In this document: in pieces, positions 10,253-21,560 of the stretch | Layout of the letters: each line of letters opens with the position of its first letter | How positions within the stretch are numbered: the first letter of the stretch is position 1 | Assembly: GCA_009760855.2 (NCBI GenBank) | Contig: WPIO01000002.1 | Coordinates: forward strand, 10,486,501-10,550,500 | Direction of reading: 5' to 3' | DNA length: 64,000 bases | Source: Cristatella mucedo | Taxonomy: Eukaryota; Bryozoa; Phylactolaemata; Cristatellidae | Notes under the pieces: model-generated | What the model was told of the DNA's origin: nothing | The model's input: the letters and a program-made list of their open reading frames with translations, nothing else | The model's database searches: none | Made by a program: the position numbers and the translations under genes

Positions 10253-11937
10253 CTGCTGCTCCTGTTCCTTTCAGTGCCCACTGAAGTAGTGACTCGGTGA
10301 GTCGGTACGTAGCTGGATCCGTCGTCGGCCATTCCAGGAAGCCAACTGCCAACGAGCCGTCGAAATCTAGTCGGTTATGTGTCTTGTTGCTGAGCGACTT
10401 TCCGCTTTCAGCCATTTCCCAGGGTATGGCTCTGAGATCTGCCCGTCGGCTAAGTGTGACCGCACCTGCTGCATTGATGTTGAGAGTCTAGCAACTACTT
10501 GCAAACTCGCTATCCATCGTCTGCCGTCCATCCGAAGACTCCCTTCGTGCCATTCGTAGAGGTCGTCGTGCCCAGCGATTGACCATTTCGGCTTCTGCAT
10601 TGACGGCCCCTAGACGTCGTGGCACAACGTGCACGTTCTTTAGCTCTTCTAATTCCTGCTCTTGGTGCAACATCAGCTGCTACCGCCAGGGTGCTGCGAG
10701 AACAGCAACAACGGTCTAGTCCGTCATCGTCTGATTCTGCTTCTGGATGTGCATACCGACATACGCTCCGGCCCTGAATGCAGCTGCCGCAGTCGCAACT
10801 GCCGCGGCAGCAGCTTTGGAAGCAGCTGAAACAGAAGCTTTAGCGGCAGCTGCAACAGCAGCGGGAGAAGCAGCAGACGAGAAGCAGCAGGTGTAGCAGC
10901 AGAACCTGCCAGAGCGGCTGAGATGGCCGTCGTAGTCATCGCTTTCGCTCGACGAGTTGACAGGGGCTGATGGCAATGAGGTCGTGAGCAACAACCGGCT
11001 AGCACGGCTGCTGCCTTGACGGCACCCAGATGTAATGACGCCGAGCGCTCTCTCTCTCTCTAGCTCTATTGCTTTCTGCCCTGGGTGCAACTGCCACCCC
11101 CAGCGGGCTGCGAGAGTGGCTGCAATGGCCGACATAGTCATCGCTCTCGCTCGGCAAGCAGACTGACGTGCGATCTCCCCACGGCCTTTCTTCACCAATT
11201 ATCAGCACCTCGGATGAGCCATCCGAATCGTCTGAAGCAGGGCTGACGTCATCGAGCAGTGCCAAAGAAGCTGCAGCCGTTGAATGGCCAGGCTCAGGCT
11301 CGGGCGGACGATGCACAGACGACAGCCTAGTAGTAGCCAATCGAGCCGCACCGGGCACGGACACTGCTGCGTCGCACCCTCGATTCGTTGTTCTGTGCAA
11401 GGCATTCGGCAAGGAGATTGCTGACGGCAGAGGCAAAGCAGGCACCGGCAGTTGACCGTATGACGAAGAAGCTAATTCGTCTGTCTGCATGCCTTCATGC
11501 CTTCAGTAGTTGCGGCTACTACTCCTCGAGTCCTCGTCAGCTGTAGATGTCGCTGCAGGCGCATCCACAAAGCATCTGCTCGTAGGCAGATTCGTCTGAA
11601 TAAGCTGGAGCTTTTTTGAAGCTGCACTCTGAGTGGCTGTCCGAGCCGTAGTAGGAGTAAACGCTTTCCGGCGTTCCAGGTCTTCGATTAACAGGGCGCG
11701 ATGTTTTGACACATCTCCAGCCAAATATACGATGGAGGTAAAGGTTTGCCTGCATAGGGGCATCCAAGGTTCCTTTTGCCCCATTTTACCAAACACTCGA
11801 AGCAGAAACGATGACCACAGCCATTGCATGTTACTGGCTAGACTATACTTTCCAAGCATATCGCTCTCGAATAGTCGGACTAAGTGGTAAACCTTTCCGA
11901 GAGCTCGCTGGAAGCAACTCGTTGGCTCCTTGTCCAA
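10253..11937 (-). pseudogene. RING/SIM/SR gene (TOPORS-like), most complete copy, disrupted
   Basis: Read on the minus strand, this copy links all parts. AICLESIV (near 11864-11841, first zinc Cys replaced by Arg) is followed by a TAG (11838-11840) and then TCNGCGHRFCFECLVKWGKR, which holds the middle zinc ligands. The last Cys pair (PLCRQTFTSIVYL) is in another frame after loss of one C near 11757-11760. From there the frame runs through a Ser/Thr/Ala linker and one TGA (11503-11505) straight into TDELASSSYG, then ASDDSDGSSEVLIIGEERP (SIM-like, near 11230-11175) and LPSESDDYVGHCSHSRSP. Linker and SIM ORF share the frame, which shows they belong to one gene. Further down it decays, and a LINE interrupts the C terminus. 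RING plus SIM plus SR recalls TOPORS; the function is inferred. Confidence 0.7.
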
Positions 11938-12059
11938 CAGTCAGACTATGAAGCTGCAAGAAATGAAAGCCAGAAAAACGTCTCGTTATCGCCGAACCCG
12001 GATAAAAGCCGCTGGACAAGTAGAAATTTACAAGCGTTTCAGCAGCTCACGAAACTCGT

Positions 12060-13170
12060 GAGAACCTGAACGACCGTGCCTCTGGCAAGCCGACTTCAGT
12101 CACTGCAGCGATAACTTAAAGCTGCGACCCTCAGCAAAGACACAGCTCGGGAATGATAACTATTATTAATAATGCTTGTTGTATATACATTCAAGCAACG
12201 GATTGACTTAAAGGTTTTGTTGCTCACTTTTAGGTCCCTTCATTCTATGGCTCCACCCTATCTGTCAGATATACTACCCCATCAGGCCAAGCATCGTACC
12301 ACCCGCTTTTCGGAATCCAACAGTCTAGAAATACCTCATACAAACCTCAAATCCTTTGGAGACCGTGCATTTAGTTCATATGCTCCCAAAGCCTGGAACT
12401 CCCTCCCGACCTGCGTCAGAACATCCCCTGACCTGACCACATTTAAAAGGAACTTAAAACACACCTATTTAGGACAGCATTTAGTGGGTCCCTGTGATTC
12501 GTCCTTGATGTGCTTATGCATGCTGACCCTGTGCATGTCACCCCTAACCATATTATTCTTTTCGTTTGTTTTTCAAGCATGATTTTACTTACCATTTAAT
12601 TGCACTTCACTTTACAGCAAATGTAAAGCGCCTAGAGAGAGATTAAGTTCTCTGAGGGTGCTTTATCAAGTGAATTGTTATTATTATTATTATTATTATT
12701 ATATAGCAAAGTAAGAGTGCTTCATCTTTAATCGGATGTCTTACAACACGTCTCGCATTGCAAGAGGGGCAATACATGATAGTTATCCTACTCAGGAAAG
12801 CAGGTCAAAATACTCAAGACGGCAATACCGGCCGATGGAAAGTAGGTCCCTGAGTGAGCAAGGTGAACTCCCTGGTGAGAAAAGCATACAGTTATGTCCA
12901 CGGTTGCATTCTAATTAAAACATGCTGTTCCTTTCCTTCGACACTACATCCTCAGTTTCATAAAAGCACAACAGCACAACGTGAAAATTCGCTAGGAATG
13001 AGCAAACGCTGTCTGGAGCAGGAATGACTTACGGCTGCTTTTAGATTGAAATATCTCATTCCATAAAACCCGTAAATGACGCAACACGAGCCGGTCATGT
13101 TTTCAAAGCTCGGAGAGCATGTATGGCTTGCACCACACTCAGGCAAGCAGGTGAATTTACTCAACCCATC
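12060..13170 (-). repeat. Block C, reverse copy, interrupted by a LINE
   Basis: Reverse complement of 21850-22800 style block C. 12060-12175 matches the 3' part (gctgctgaaacgcttg read in reverse) and 12703-13170 the 5' part (aaatatctcattccataaaa near 13049). The LINE fragment at 12176-12702 sits at the point that is continuous near 22470 in the other copy. It lies just upstream of the reverse RING gene, as block C does before the RING copy at 39171. Confidence 0.75.
12176..12702 (+). mobile_element. LINE-1fam 3' fragment inserted in block C
   Basis: It encodes only the C-terminal part: FKQRIDLKVLLLTFRSLHSM, LPHQAKHRTTRFSESNSLE and PKAWNSLPTC, then TFKRNLK. One lost base near 12460 shifts the frame compared with the copy at 28846 (KRNLKTYLF). 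The usual 3' UTR, stem-loop (aaagcgcc / ggtgcttt) and an ATT tail (12677-12702) follow. It is close in sequence to the 28846 copy, so it is among the younger insertions. Target-site duplication not clear. Confidence 0.9.
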
Positions 13171-13214
13171 ACTGCCGCACGATCGTACGTAGATCCCCCG
13201 TGAGCAAGCTGAAC

Positions 13215-13620
13215 TCTCATGCGCTAGGCGGTTGAAATAAGCTCGTTTGTGGCGTGTGCTGAATGCCTCGGCTGCTTCGAGGGCGTGCTGCTACTCCGGC
13301 GACTCTGCCTGATATGCCTACTATTCCTGCCATGTGCTGACCTGCTGTTAGTGAGCACCGCCCTCGGGCGTTCGATAACTAGCTGCAGAAGCGTGGCCGG
13401 TACTGGCTCACCCCGTCCACCAAGCTTGCCAGTAAGTAACAAGGAGGCATCGCCTTTTTCATTACATTCGTCGGAACAAATTTGTACACACACCTGGCGC
13501 CTGCTGCCGGGCCAAAACCGCTCGCCCGCCAGCACAATTCTATGCAACTGGGCGTCAGAGCAGACGGCATCTCGACTCTCTTAGATGTCGTCGAGACGTC
13601 CGGCACCAATGCCTACCGTC
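13215..13620 (-). other. Unplaced GC-rich segment with a minus-strand ORF, between two block C copies
   Basis: This segment is not found elsewhere in the window. On the minus strand an open frame of about 107 codons (13547-13224) is rich in Arg and Ser near its end (RRSSSTPSKQPRHSAH). The plus strand is open too (13249-13584), so coding is uncertain. It sits where block C is continuous in other copies, so it is an insertion or a captured piece. I do not recognise it. Confidence 0.3.
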
Positions 13621-13900
13621 AGGTAGGTCCACTGTTGTATTATAATTAAACCATGTAGTTCATTTTCTTCGTCACTACGTCCTCAGTTTTATAAAAGCAC
13701 AATTGCACAGACTGAAAAATTGTGAGGACTGAACAAAAGCTGCATGAAGTAGGTGCAGGAGCAGGTTACAGCTGCTTTTAGATAGAAATATCTCATCCAA
13801 TACAATCAGTAAATGACGAGCCTCGAGCCAGTCACGTGTTCCAAGCTTCAAAAGCATGCACAAACTGGTAAGGTCTTCAACGGATTGAAGGTAGCTAGGA
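13620..13900 (-). repeat. Block C, second reverse copy (5' part)
   Basis: Duplicate of 12890-13150 in the same orientation: the phrases tttataaaagcacaa and gctgcttttagat recur in both. The two flank the segment at 13215-13620, so this is a local direct duplication. Confidence 0.7.
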
Positions 13901-13914
13901 GCTTAAGTAATAGA

Positions 13915-14290
13915 CTACCAAAGTTCAAAGACGACTTGGTATAAAGCAGGATATAAAACTAATTCGTATAGGAGACTGGAGCGAGAGAATGGTGTGAGAG
14001 AATGAGAGAATGGAAAGTCGCTGAGCCGCGCCGAAGAAGAGGCAGCTGCCGCTGAGCTCGCCAACGTAGGCTGGGGCAGACATAGCCCAAATGACAGCCT
14101 AGTAGTCTCCAATCGAACAGCACCTGATTCGGGCAACGCTGCATCGCACCGTATCGTGGTACCCAGACGTACGCTGTACAAACAATTAGAAGAAGCCCTC
14201 AACCTTCGCGAAGAATCACTGAAGCCACTTCGTTGGCTCGTCACTGACCCGCCAAACCAAAACTCTAAAAATGACACGAACCCGAACATA
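13915..14290 (-). pseudogene. RING/SIM/SR gene fragment (linker region)
   Basis: The minus strand reads RCDAALPESGAVRLETTRLS and then a Ser/Ala-rich stretch. This matches GCDAAVSVPGAARLATTRLS in the longer reverse copy (about 11385-11325) and DAAVSVSSAARLAASRLS in the open copy at 49.6 kb. It ends before the SIM motif. Its upstream part on the minus strand does not match the family. It is a short decayed fragment. Confidence 0.5.
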
Positions 14291-14740
14291 CGTCAAGTTG
14301 TAGCTAAATCTGGAGAAAGCAACAGCACCAGCAGAAGTTCACCAGCGAGGCAGATCGTCAGACTTTGGAGAACCCAAAGTCACTGCAGGATGAACTGGAA
14401 ACTGCACTCACCCACAGGCATACGCCTTGGGAAGAAGGAATGAATATGGTTATAACTATTAGGAATGTAATACTAGTAATAACAATAATAATGCATTTGC
14501 TAACCACAGCTCCTGACGGGGTCTCCTCACCTCCATTCGGGTGCTTCACTGCTCATTTCAGAGGGTTAATAGTAATAATAATAATAACCCACTTGATATA
14601 GCACTTTCTAAGAACTCAATCTACTTCAATGCTCTTTATTTTTGCTGCATAGGAAGGACGATCGAGTGATTAGTAGTGGCAAGCCTGAGTGAGTTTTATC
14701 AATTGTGTTATGATCATTATTATTTATATTATTGCCACAG
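14290..14740. other. Unassigned sequence
   Basis: Short AT-rich runs with ATA/ATT tails (14455-14490, 14568-14590) look like retroelement tails. No gene or clear repeat pairing was found. Confidence 0.3.
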
Positions 14741-15900
14741 TCGAACCTCTGTGTGTTGAAATCAGAAATCCTCTGATATGTCTTGTAAAAGCAGAGTTAT
14801 GTTGCCATAAGTACACGTTAGCTCAGAACTGGAAGCAGATAGTGTACAGATTTATAATACCACTGCCTTTATCGAAGACGTTAGAATAATGTTCCGGTTC
14901 GTACTGTGACGCGAATGCTTGCTTGCTGAAAATCTGCTGGAAGCAATCACCATACCGCTACCAACTATTTTCCTGAGTATTACGTGCATAAAGAATAAAA
15001 AGTTGGCAGCGCCTGGGCTCTCCGCCGATCGAGACAGGCGAACGCACTGTGTGCAGACGGAAAAGGCAAAAAGAAAACCCGGCAAGGAATGGTTATCGGA
15101 AGCTACAGCTTCCTAGAGTGATCAGGTTGCACTGCCACTGAATCGAAGTTCGGCATTATTCATCACGGTTTCTCACTTATTTCATATGACTGCTACGTGT
15201 GTACACCTATGCGACTTGAGTCATTGATCTAGGCGACGTAAAAATGCGAGGTGCATGGAGAAAGGTGAATTCAGTGACAAAATTTATTTTATTCCAAGCT
15301 TGACCTAAAATTTAATGAAAAGGTCAAGTTTTCTAAACCTAGACATTAACACTGATTTTGTAATTTTAGAACCAGTAACCAAAAGCTCCTACGAATTTGC
15401 CTTTTCTCGATACGGTACTGAGCCAGTCTGACTTTGTGCATGCTCGACACTTGCAGAGAGAGAAGAATCAAGGGAAGGTCCGTGATCAGCCGGAAGTAGC
15501 GATTATTTGATGACGCGATACTATAGCCGCTCTTCCTGTGGCCTGGTTATACGTCACAATTGGGTTCGGCACTGCCATTAAGCCTGGCTGAAACTCCTCC
15601 GAGTGGAGTAGTAAACTTCACAGCGGATACGTTTAAATAATACATCCCGTGATAAGCAGGCAAGTATTCAGCTTGACTCTGTGAATATTTTTAGCTATTA
15701 ATCTGGTAGCCTTGGGTGTTCTTTGTGCGTGAGAATTCTGGCATAAGCATTTTACTAGCTCATGCATTTTTTTATCCATGATACCGTAGATTTCTTCATC
15801 TTCTGTTAATAATTCTTTGCATCGAGTTGCAATGAGCCTGGAAAGAGAGAGTTAGCTCTCCTAGGGTGCCAAATAAAATAACTATTGTTATTATAATTGT
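14740..15900 (+). repeat. Block A', copy 2, with IWLGKSES-type ORF remnant
   Basis: Pairs with 36050-37330 throughout (shared: tcagaactggaagcagat at 14823, gatcagccggaagtagcga at 15484) and more weakly with 1-1900 and 43920-45900. The ORF remnant (14740-14887, plus) reads NPLICLVKAE, YTLAQNWKQI and RFIIPLPL before TAA. A LINE-tail-like 3' motif ends the block at 15830-15900. Confidence 0.75.
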
Positions 15901-18060
15901 TACGTCGTTCTTAGGTCACTTTCTTTAGGTCATAGAATTACAAATATTACAGGCATCCTGCCTAAATATTTAAAATGCTTATTAATCATTTAAACTTCAT
16001 CAAACACTCGTTTCTCTAGTGGCAGATACTCCGTATAATTTGAGCACCAGTGGCTATCAGCAGCAATTACAAAAGCAAAACCTGCATATCGCCTGACAAT
16101 GTTGTGCGAGTAAATCTGGCTACAGGACGAAGCTGGAACTTCAGAAAAGTTGCACCGGTTCTTTGCTTCGCTGCCTTCACGGTTGAAGCATCCAGCTATG
16201 TCATCGCAAAATACACTCGCGACAATAGAGAGGGAACTTTTTTGCAATAGCGAAACCTTCTAACTTGTGAATCTCTATTCGGACTTTTGGGTATCTTTAT
16301 TTCAATTTAGCCTATATTCAGAGTATTATTTCCTTGTAGGCTTTGTTTTCGTCCGAGCGAAGATAGTGCCTCAACTGGTAGTGTGGTCTCTCCCCCAGAT
16401 ACAGAATGGCTTACAGTAGACTTAATCTACCTAATCTATCTAAGTTGAATGAGCATTTTCGCAATCACTTCAGGCAATTAAAGTATGGACTAAATGTCGC
16501 TATGAAAAACTTGACTCTTCTTGCTCGGACATATTACTTCCAGTTTAAATGCGTAATTGTATAACAACCGGACATAATTTGAAATCCCAACTATTCCACG
16601 GAGCCTTTTCTCTGTCCTATTAAATTGATAAATTGTGTGACTGTGGATTATGAAACTGTGCACCCGCGACTAAGGGCTACGGCGACATGCTTCTGCATAG
16701 CACCGTAGCGGAACTGCCATTTTTGTGTTCTCGGTGCCTACCGCTTTACGACTGAATGAGGGTTAATAACCGGGGGTCCTAGAAACCAGTGGCCGTGCTT
16801 CTTTTGTGAGCTTATGAATTCTTTTCTTAGCCATATAAGTGTCTGTTTTTGCTTTCTTGCCGGAGAAATGTTTTTACTTGTTTATGAACTGCTGCTGATT
16901 TATTTTACTACAGTGAACTCAACTATTGACAAGAAAGGACAATAAAATCAAGGGAATTGTAAGTACTGCAGCAGCAGGATGTCTGCTTTTTTCTAGGATT
17001 CTTTAGCTCAAATTGAGGATTGCTTAGGAATTTACGTTCGTGGGTGAGTTAGCAAACAATAAACGTCAAAATGGTTCGGCTGCTAGTAATCTTGGAGAGA
17101 GATTTTTTTCGAACACCCATTTAGAATTTCCTTAGCTAGTACTTTCAGATGTATTGTCTTTTCCGAGGTTAGAAATTATTGGCTGTGCACACAGCCGGAA
17201 TCGATAACTGTAGCCGAATTTGCAAATATCATGTGATGTTTAAGCAATCTAAAAGTGTTCCTTAGACTACGAGTGGATATTTTCCAAAGTAGCCCGTGCT
17301 GAACTGACGTTATGGTTATGTAGTGTTTTAGCGTCAGAACGTAATATTTTGCTATCTCAAGTACATTTCCTTTCCTGGTAGACGTTATTTTAACTCTCGC
17401 AGAACCAGCGGTCAGCTCGTAATGCTGGCTAAATTTATATTACAATAACCCTGACGTCTACCTTTGGTCCTCTGGTAAGATATTATCTACTCCTCTAGAT
17501 GGTGACCCTGACACTTGATGAAGGAAATCCGCTCAAGGCTCACACATTTGGCCCACGCTTGGCTTGGTCTTCTTCCTCTTCGGAAAATATGGACCGCGTA
17601 AGACGATTAAGGCTTCATGCGCCTGGAAGCTGCTGGAGGGACTTCATTTAAATGACCAACCTAAATTGTTTCGCGAACCATCTGGAGAACAATTTTAGTT
17701 TGGTGTCAGGTTTGTGCAACGGCATAGAGAAGAGAAATTGAGGGGCTGCAGCCCCCATCTGTCACACTGAGCGGTCATGGCTAAGGCGTCATTTCACTTT
17801 AGATATTCAAGCATAGATATGCACATCAAGGCTTTCAACGTTTCCATACTTAGTATTGAGAACATTTGAGCTTTTATATCGACATCAGATCCAAGCTGTT
17901 GGTAAATTAGTCACACCAAGATTCGACGTGTGATTTTCATCCAGTGCAAGAAGAACATAACACGTCTGTAGATGACATGGCATATTCTCCTGACTTAAGA
18001 AGAATACAAAAAGGGAAAAATCTGGCTGTTCCAGGTATCATTGACTCAGTCCCAGTCACC
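15900..18060 (+). repeat. Block B, degenerate copy
   Basis: Diverged counterpart of 24780-26600 and 46900-48800. Similarity is clearest at 17040-17290 (stretches such as aatttccttagctagtac and ggaatcgataactg) and 17400-17600. No ORF is supported, and 15900-16850 could not be placed with confidence. Confidence 0.5.
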
Positions 18061-18300
18061 TGTCATTTTGTACTGCTGTGCATTTTGAAAGTGAGGACGC
18101 CGTGACAAAGAGCAAGAACGACGTGGTTTAATTGCATACGATGATGGACAGGCCAGAATGCCTTTCTCACCATTGCACGATTGAGTTCGCGTCGCTCACC
18201 CGGGATCCTACCAATCGTCTGCTGCGATTGCTGCCTTAACTGTGTAGGCGAGCTTTGCCTGAGCAGCATATATTTCATGCACCTGTCATTGACTATGGTT
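18060..18300 (+). repeat. Block C-like fragment
   Basis: The phrase gacaaagagcaagaacgacgtggtttaa (18100 on) matches block C-type sequence at 48880-49010 (ggcaagaacgacatggtttta). Part of the LINE/repeat mosaic; no gene. Confidence 0.45.
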
Positions 18301-18727
18301 TATAACTACTCTATTATTGCCATATCTTACCACTTCTCGCCGACCTGCACTGGCTTTCGGTCAAGCCAGGCATGGACTTCAAGGTCTTCACACTCTCTTG
18401 TTGTTCCTTTAATTTTTTGGCTCCAACGTAGTTATTAACCCTTCTTTCCCACCAGGCATCGTTCCGCCCGGTTTTTGGAACCTAACTGAACACCCAGATC
18501 TCGTACGAATCTGAAATCCTTCGGAGACCGTGCCTTTAGATCGTATGCTTCCAAAGCATGGAAATCACTCCGGACCTGTGTCACGATATTTCTTCACGCG
18601 ATAAATTAAAAAACTAAAAACCATCTACTTATCACAGCATTAAGTGGGTTTTTGTGAATCGTCGCTAATGTACGTATTGGTGCTAGCACTGTGCATGCTG
18701 CCATTAACCAAATTGCATGCTGACCCT
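18300..18727 (+). mobile_element. LINE-1fam C-terminal fragment, degenerate, fused to a SIM/SR fragment
   Basis: Contains LLADLHWL-, RARFLEPN- and GDRAFRSYASKAW-type traces in broken frames, and the start of the 3' UTR (gcatgctgccattaacc). The UTR stops at gctgaccctg (18718-18727), and the SIM/SR gene fragment follows at once. Confidence 0.75.
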
Positions 18728-19060
18728 GACGCTGCAGACGATTCGGATAGCTCATCCGACATACGAACTATAGTTGAAGAAAGGCCTGGGCCCTGTCTCC
18801 TGCCAGTCACCTTGCCGAGCGAGAGTGATGGCGGCCGTCGAAGCATCTCTCGCAGCCCCCTGGGGGCGGTTGCTGGTGCTGCACCCGGAGCAAGTAGCAG
18901 TGGAGGTGAGGAATGGGCAGACTGCCTATACATTTCGGAGCTTCAAGGCAGCAGCCATGTTGGTCTGTCGTTGCCCACGAACGCATTTACACCTGCCTCA
19001 CTCTGTCGACTTGACGGCCGATGGGCTGTGAGTTTGCATTTGTGAGTTTGCATGTAATCG
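18728..19060 (+). pseudogene. RING/SIM/SR gene fragment (SIM and SR module)
   Basis: The open plus frame reads DAADDSDSSSDIRTIVEERP (18729 on), then LPVTLPSESDGGRRSISRSP and a Gly/Ala/Ser stretch. The hydrophobic core is weakened (IRTI in place of VLII). Upstream gene parts are missing and are replaced by a LINE 3' UTR; downstream it loses similarity near the SVDLTADG segment. The frame has no stop for over 100 codons but begins in LINE sequence, so it is a truncated copy. Confidence 0.6.
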
Positions 19061-20380
19061 CCAGACTGTGACACTCAATGCACTGACCAATGATAGTGGC
19101 TAATGTGCATTTTAAAGCTGCCCTGGCGTCTCGCTTTAGACCTTAGAGAAAATAGTTCTCGACTCATTTGATTGTTGACACTGCTGCTTGAATCTGACGT
19201 AAATCTCCTGAATCTCCAACGAGCCATTCAACCCGTGAAGCACTGACCCACTCTCCAGGGTGGCCAGAGGATTTTAAGTGTTTGCCTATATATTAGTCAT
19301 TGTAAACTGTGCTAGACCCTTAGCCGTACCGATTGTAAGTTCACACTCCGTTTCCCGAGGGGCCATTGATTTGGCATATTGGGATATAACATTTTTAATG
19401 GCGTTAAAAGCCCTATCTAAGTAAACCTACCAACAACACAGTGAATAACTCCTACCTAAGTCGCCAAACCCGCTTTAACAGGCCGTCCAGTTTAAACGTA
19501 GCCGTGAAATATATCAATTTCATGAGAAATCAGCCTAGCAACAAGAATCATTATTGAGTGTGTCGCGTCTAATCTATCGATGACCACTCACCCCTGGAGT
19601 TATAAAGGGATCCTATATTAAACTGCATTTTTGTAAAAAAAAAACGACATTACATTCTCGATGTCGGATAAGTTGTAAAAGCTAAACTACAATCAACCGA
19701 GCTCCATCTTACACAAGACTTGTGAAGCGTGCGGCTGGGCTAGGGGACTTTGCATTTTCTATTTTAGATGCTACAGTTCAACCCTAACCATGCGCTTGGA
19801 ATTTAATTTTCCTATTTGATAACTACTTTAAATGTGGACGCCTTATTGTGAAGGTCGACCTTGAAGCTAGCCATCGCGTTCTATCCAGATTGAACGTCGT
19901 GGACACTATACTTCTAGCCTTCCCTAGAGGTTTAGTGCCTTCCTGTACTAATAAGGCTGGTATTCTGCAAGTCCAACTTGCAGAAGGCTACCGAAAAGCC
20001 CTTTCGTCCAGGCAGCTAGTGACTATTTTGGCTGCAAGGTTGGCCAAAACGTAGGTTCGTCCATGTGATGCCTTTGCTGAAGGAGCAGCGATAGCTCATG
20101 GTCGATCGACGGACAGATGAAATTCCAAGTTGAACTCAAAAGGTCCCCTTGGCTTGGCTTCTTAATACATAGCTGAACTGCTTCACCCATTTCCGCTTTG
20201 ACTTGCTCTCAATTTTCTGATGAGACGATAGAATCGCTCATTCTTTGATTTGCTTAAAAACTAAGGAAACTATTGCTTTGCAGTTCCTTGACTGCGGAAC
20301 TCACTTCCTCTGTTTCTCATTCAGCCACGTGTACTCTCCTGATGCCGAACGCGACACATAATTTCGCCGAATCATCATCG
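19060..20380 (+). repeat. Flank of the SIM/SR fragment and older repeat, paired with 2400-4260
   Basis: Follows the same order as 2400-4260: ttagaccttagagaaaat, accgattgtaagttcaca, the short duplicate of the 3860 region, then LINE remnants. It lacks the TG array and the S1 SINE of the first copy. 19850-20054 has a short open frame that I cannot support as a gene. Confidence 0.6.
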
Positions 20381-21560
20381 CTTCGGAGGTGTAACGGTTT
20401 TCTTAAGAATGCAAAATTTGAGTCTCTCCGCTTGTCTGGACTGGTCTTTCGGCAGCTTTTGATCACCTATCACAAAACGAGCGTCTATCATATCGCTTGG
20501 GCATCTCTGGCACAGCACTACAAAGCTTGGGTCGTATCTTAGTGGGAGATTACAGACTATTGATGAGAACGGATATTGATCATCCGAGGGGGAGTCGCTG
20601 AAGTATTGCGCATTCAGGGCTCTGTGCATCGGTCTATTTTCTTCTTTTCACGGTATAGACTATCATTCGCCGATGCGATTGCCCGGCACAATCTACACCA
20701 AGCACAATCACAAGCTTTCACTATTTTGCAGATGACATTCAGCTGTACCTCGCCTTTGATCCCTCCCAGCCCTCCAGGGCATGTAAATCGTCTGTCTACC
20801 CTTTTTCTTCTATTTCTATACTCTTTTTTCTTTTTATTTCTATTTCTGTACTCTTTATGTTCTTCTTCAATTCTTCCGGCATTTTTTGATGAACAACCGC
20901 ACATGGATGGAGGAAACCGTTTTTTTAAAATGGAGTGGCAGTATAATCAGTAACTATTTATGGCTAAACCAAGCACGATTCAGAAATTTCACACGCTCTA
21001 AATCTGCTCTGCTAGCTTATTTCCTGTTGCAGCAGCACGCAAGCTAGGTGTCTTTTAAGACAGCGAACTGTTAGCGGACGACCACGTAAGCTTCACAGTC
21101 ATGTCTACTTAGCTTCAGCTACCTAATATTGATGAATTTTTGGATAACATCAACAAGAATACTGTTGGCTATCACATGTTAAATTTATTGGTCCGTGCAT
21201 TGCCGAGATCGTTTTTCGACTTGAGCACATCAGCTCGACAGTCAATTCTGCCAACTTTCACCAACTGAGCATAGCGATAATTCGGGCTTGATTAGATCTG
21301 CATCTGTGCGTAATCTAGGTGTCTTGTTCCACTGTGACGTGTCAGCGGACGACAACATAAGCTTCACAGTCACGTCTGCATACTTTCTGCTACTTAACAT
21401 GCTAAAATTTGGGCTTTCATAGGCAGAAATACTACGCCTATATTAAACAATGTATTTGTGACATCCCGTCTCGTCTAAGCCGGTTGTATGCCACCCACCT
21501 AACTCACAAATCGGCTCGACCAGAACATCTCCTGTATCATCTGTACCGAAACTAGGTGTA
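20380..21560 (+). mobile_element. LINE-1fam RT fragment, highly degenerate
   Basis: Paired with 4250-5330. Motif C region reads FHYFADDIQLYLAFDPSQPS near 20717-20775, so the Asp pair is retained here, but frames are broken around it. A second partial copy of the region after the RT follows near 21280-21480 (vRNLGVLF-like trace). Not active. Confidence 0.7.
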
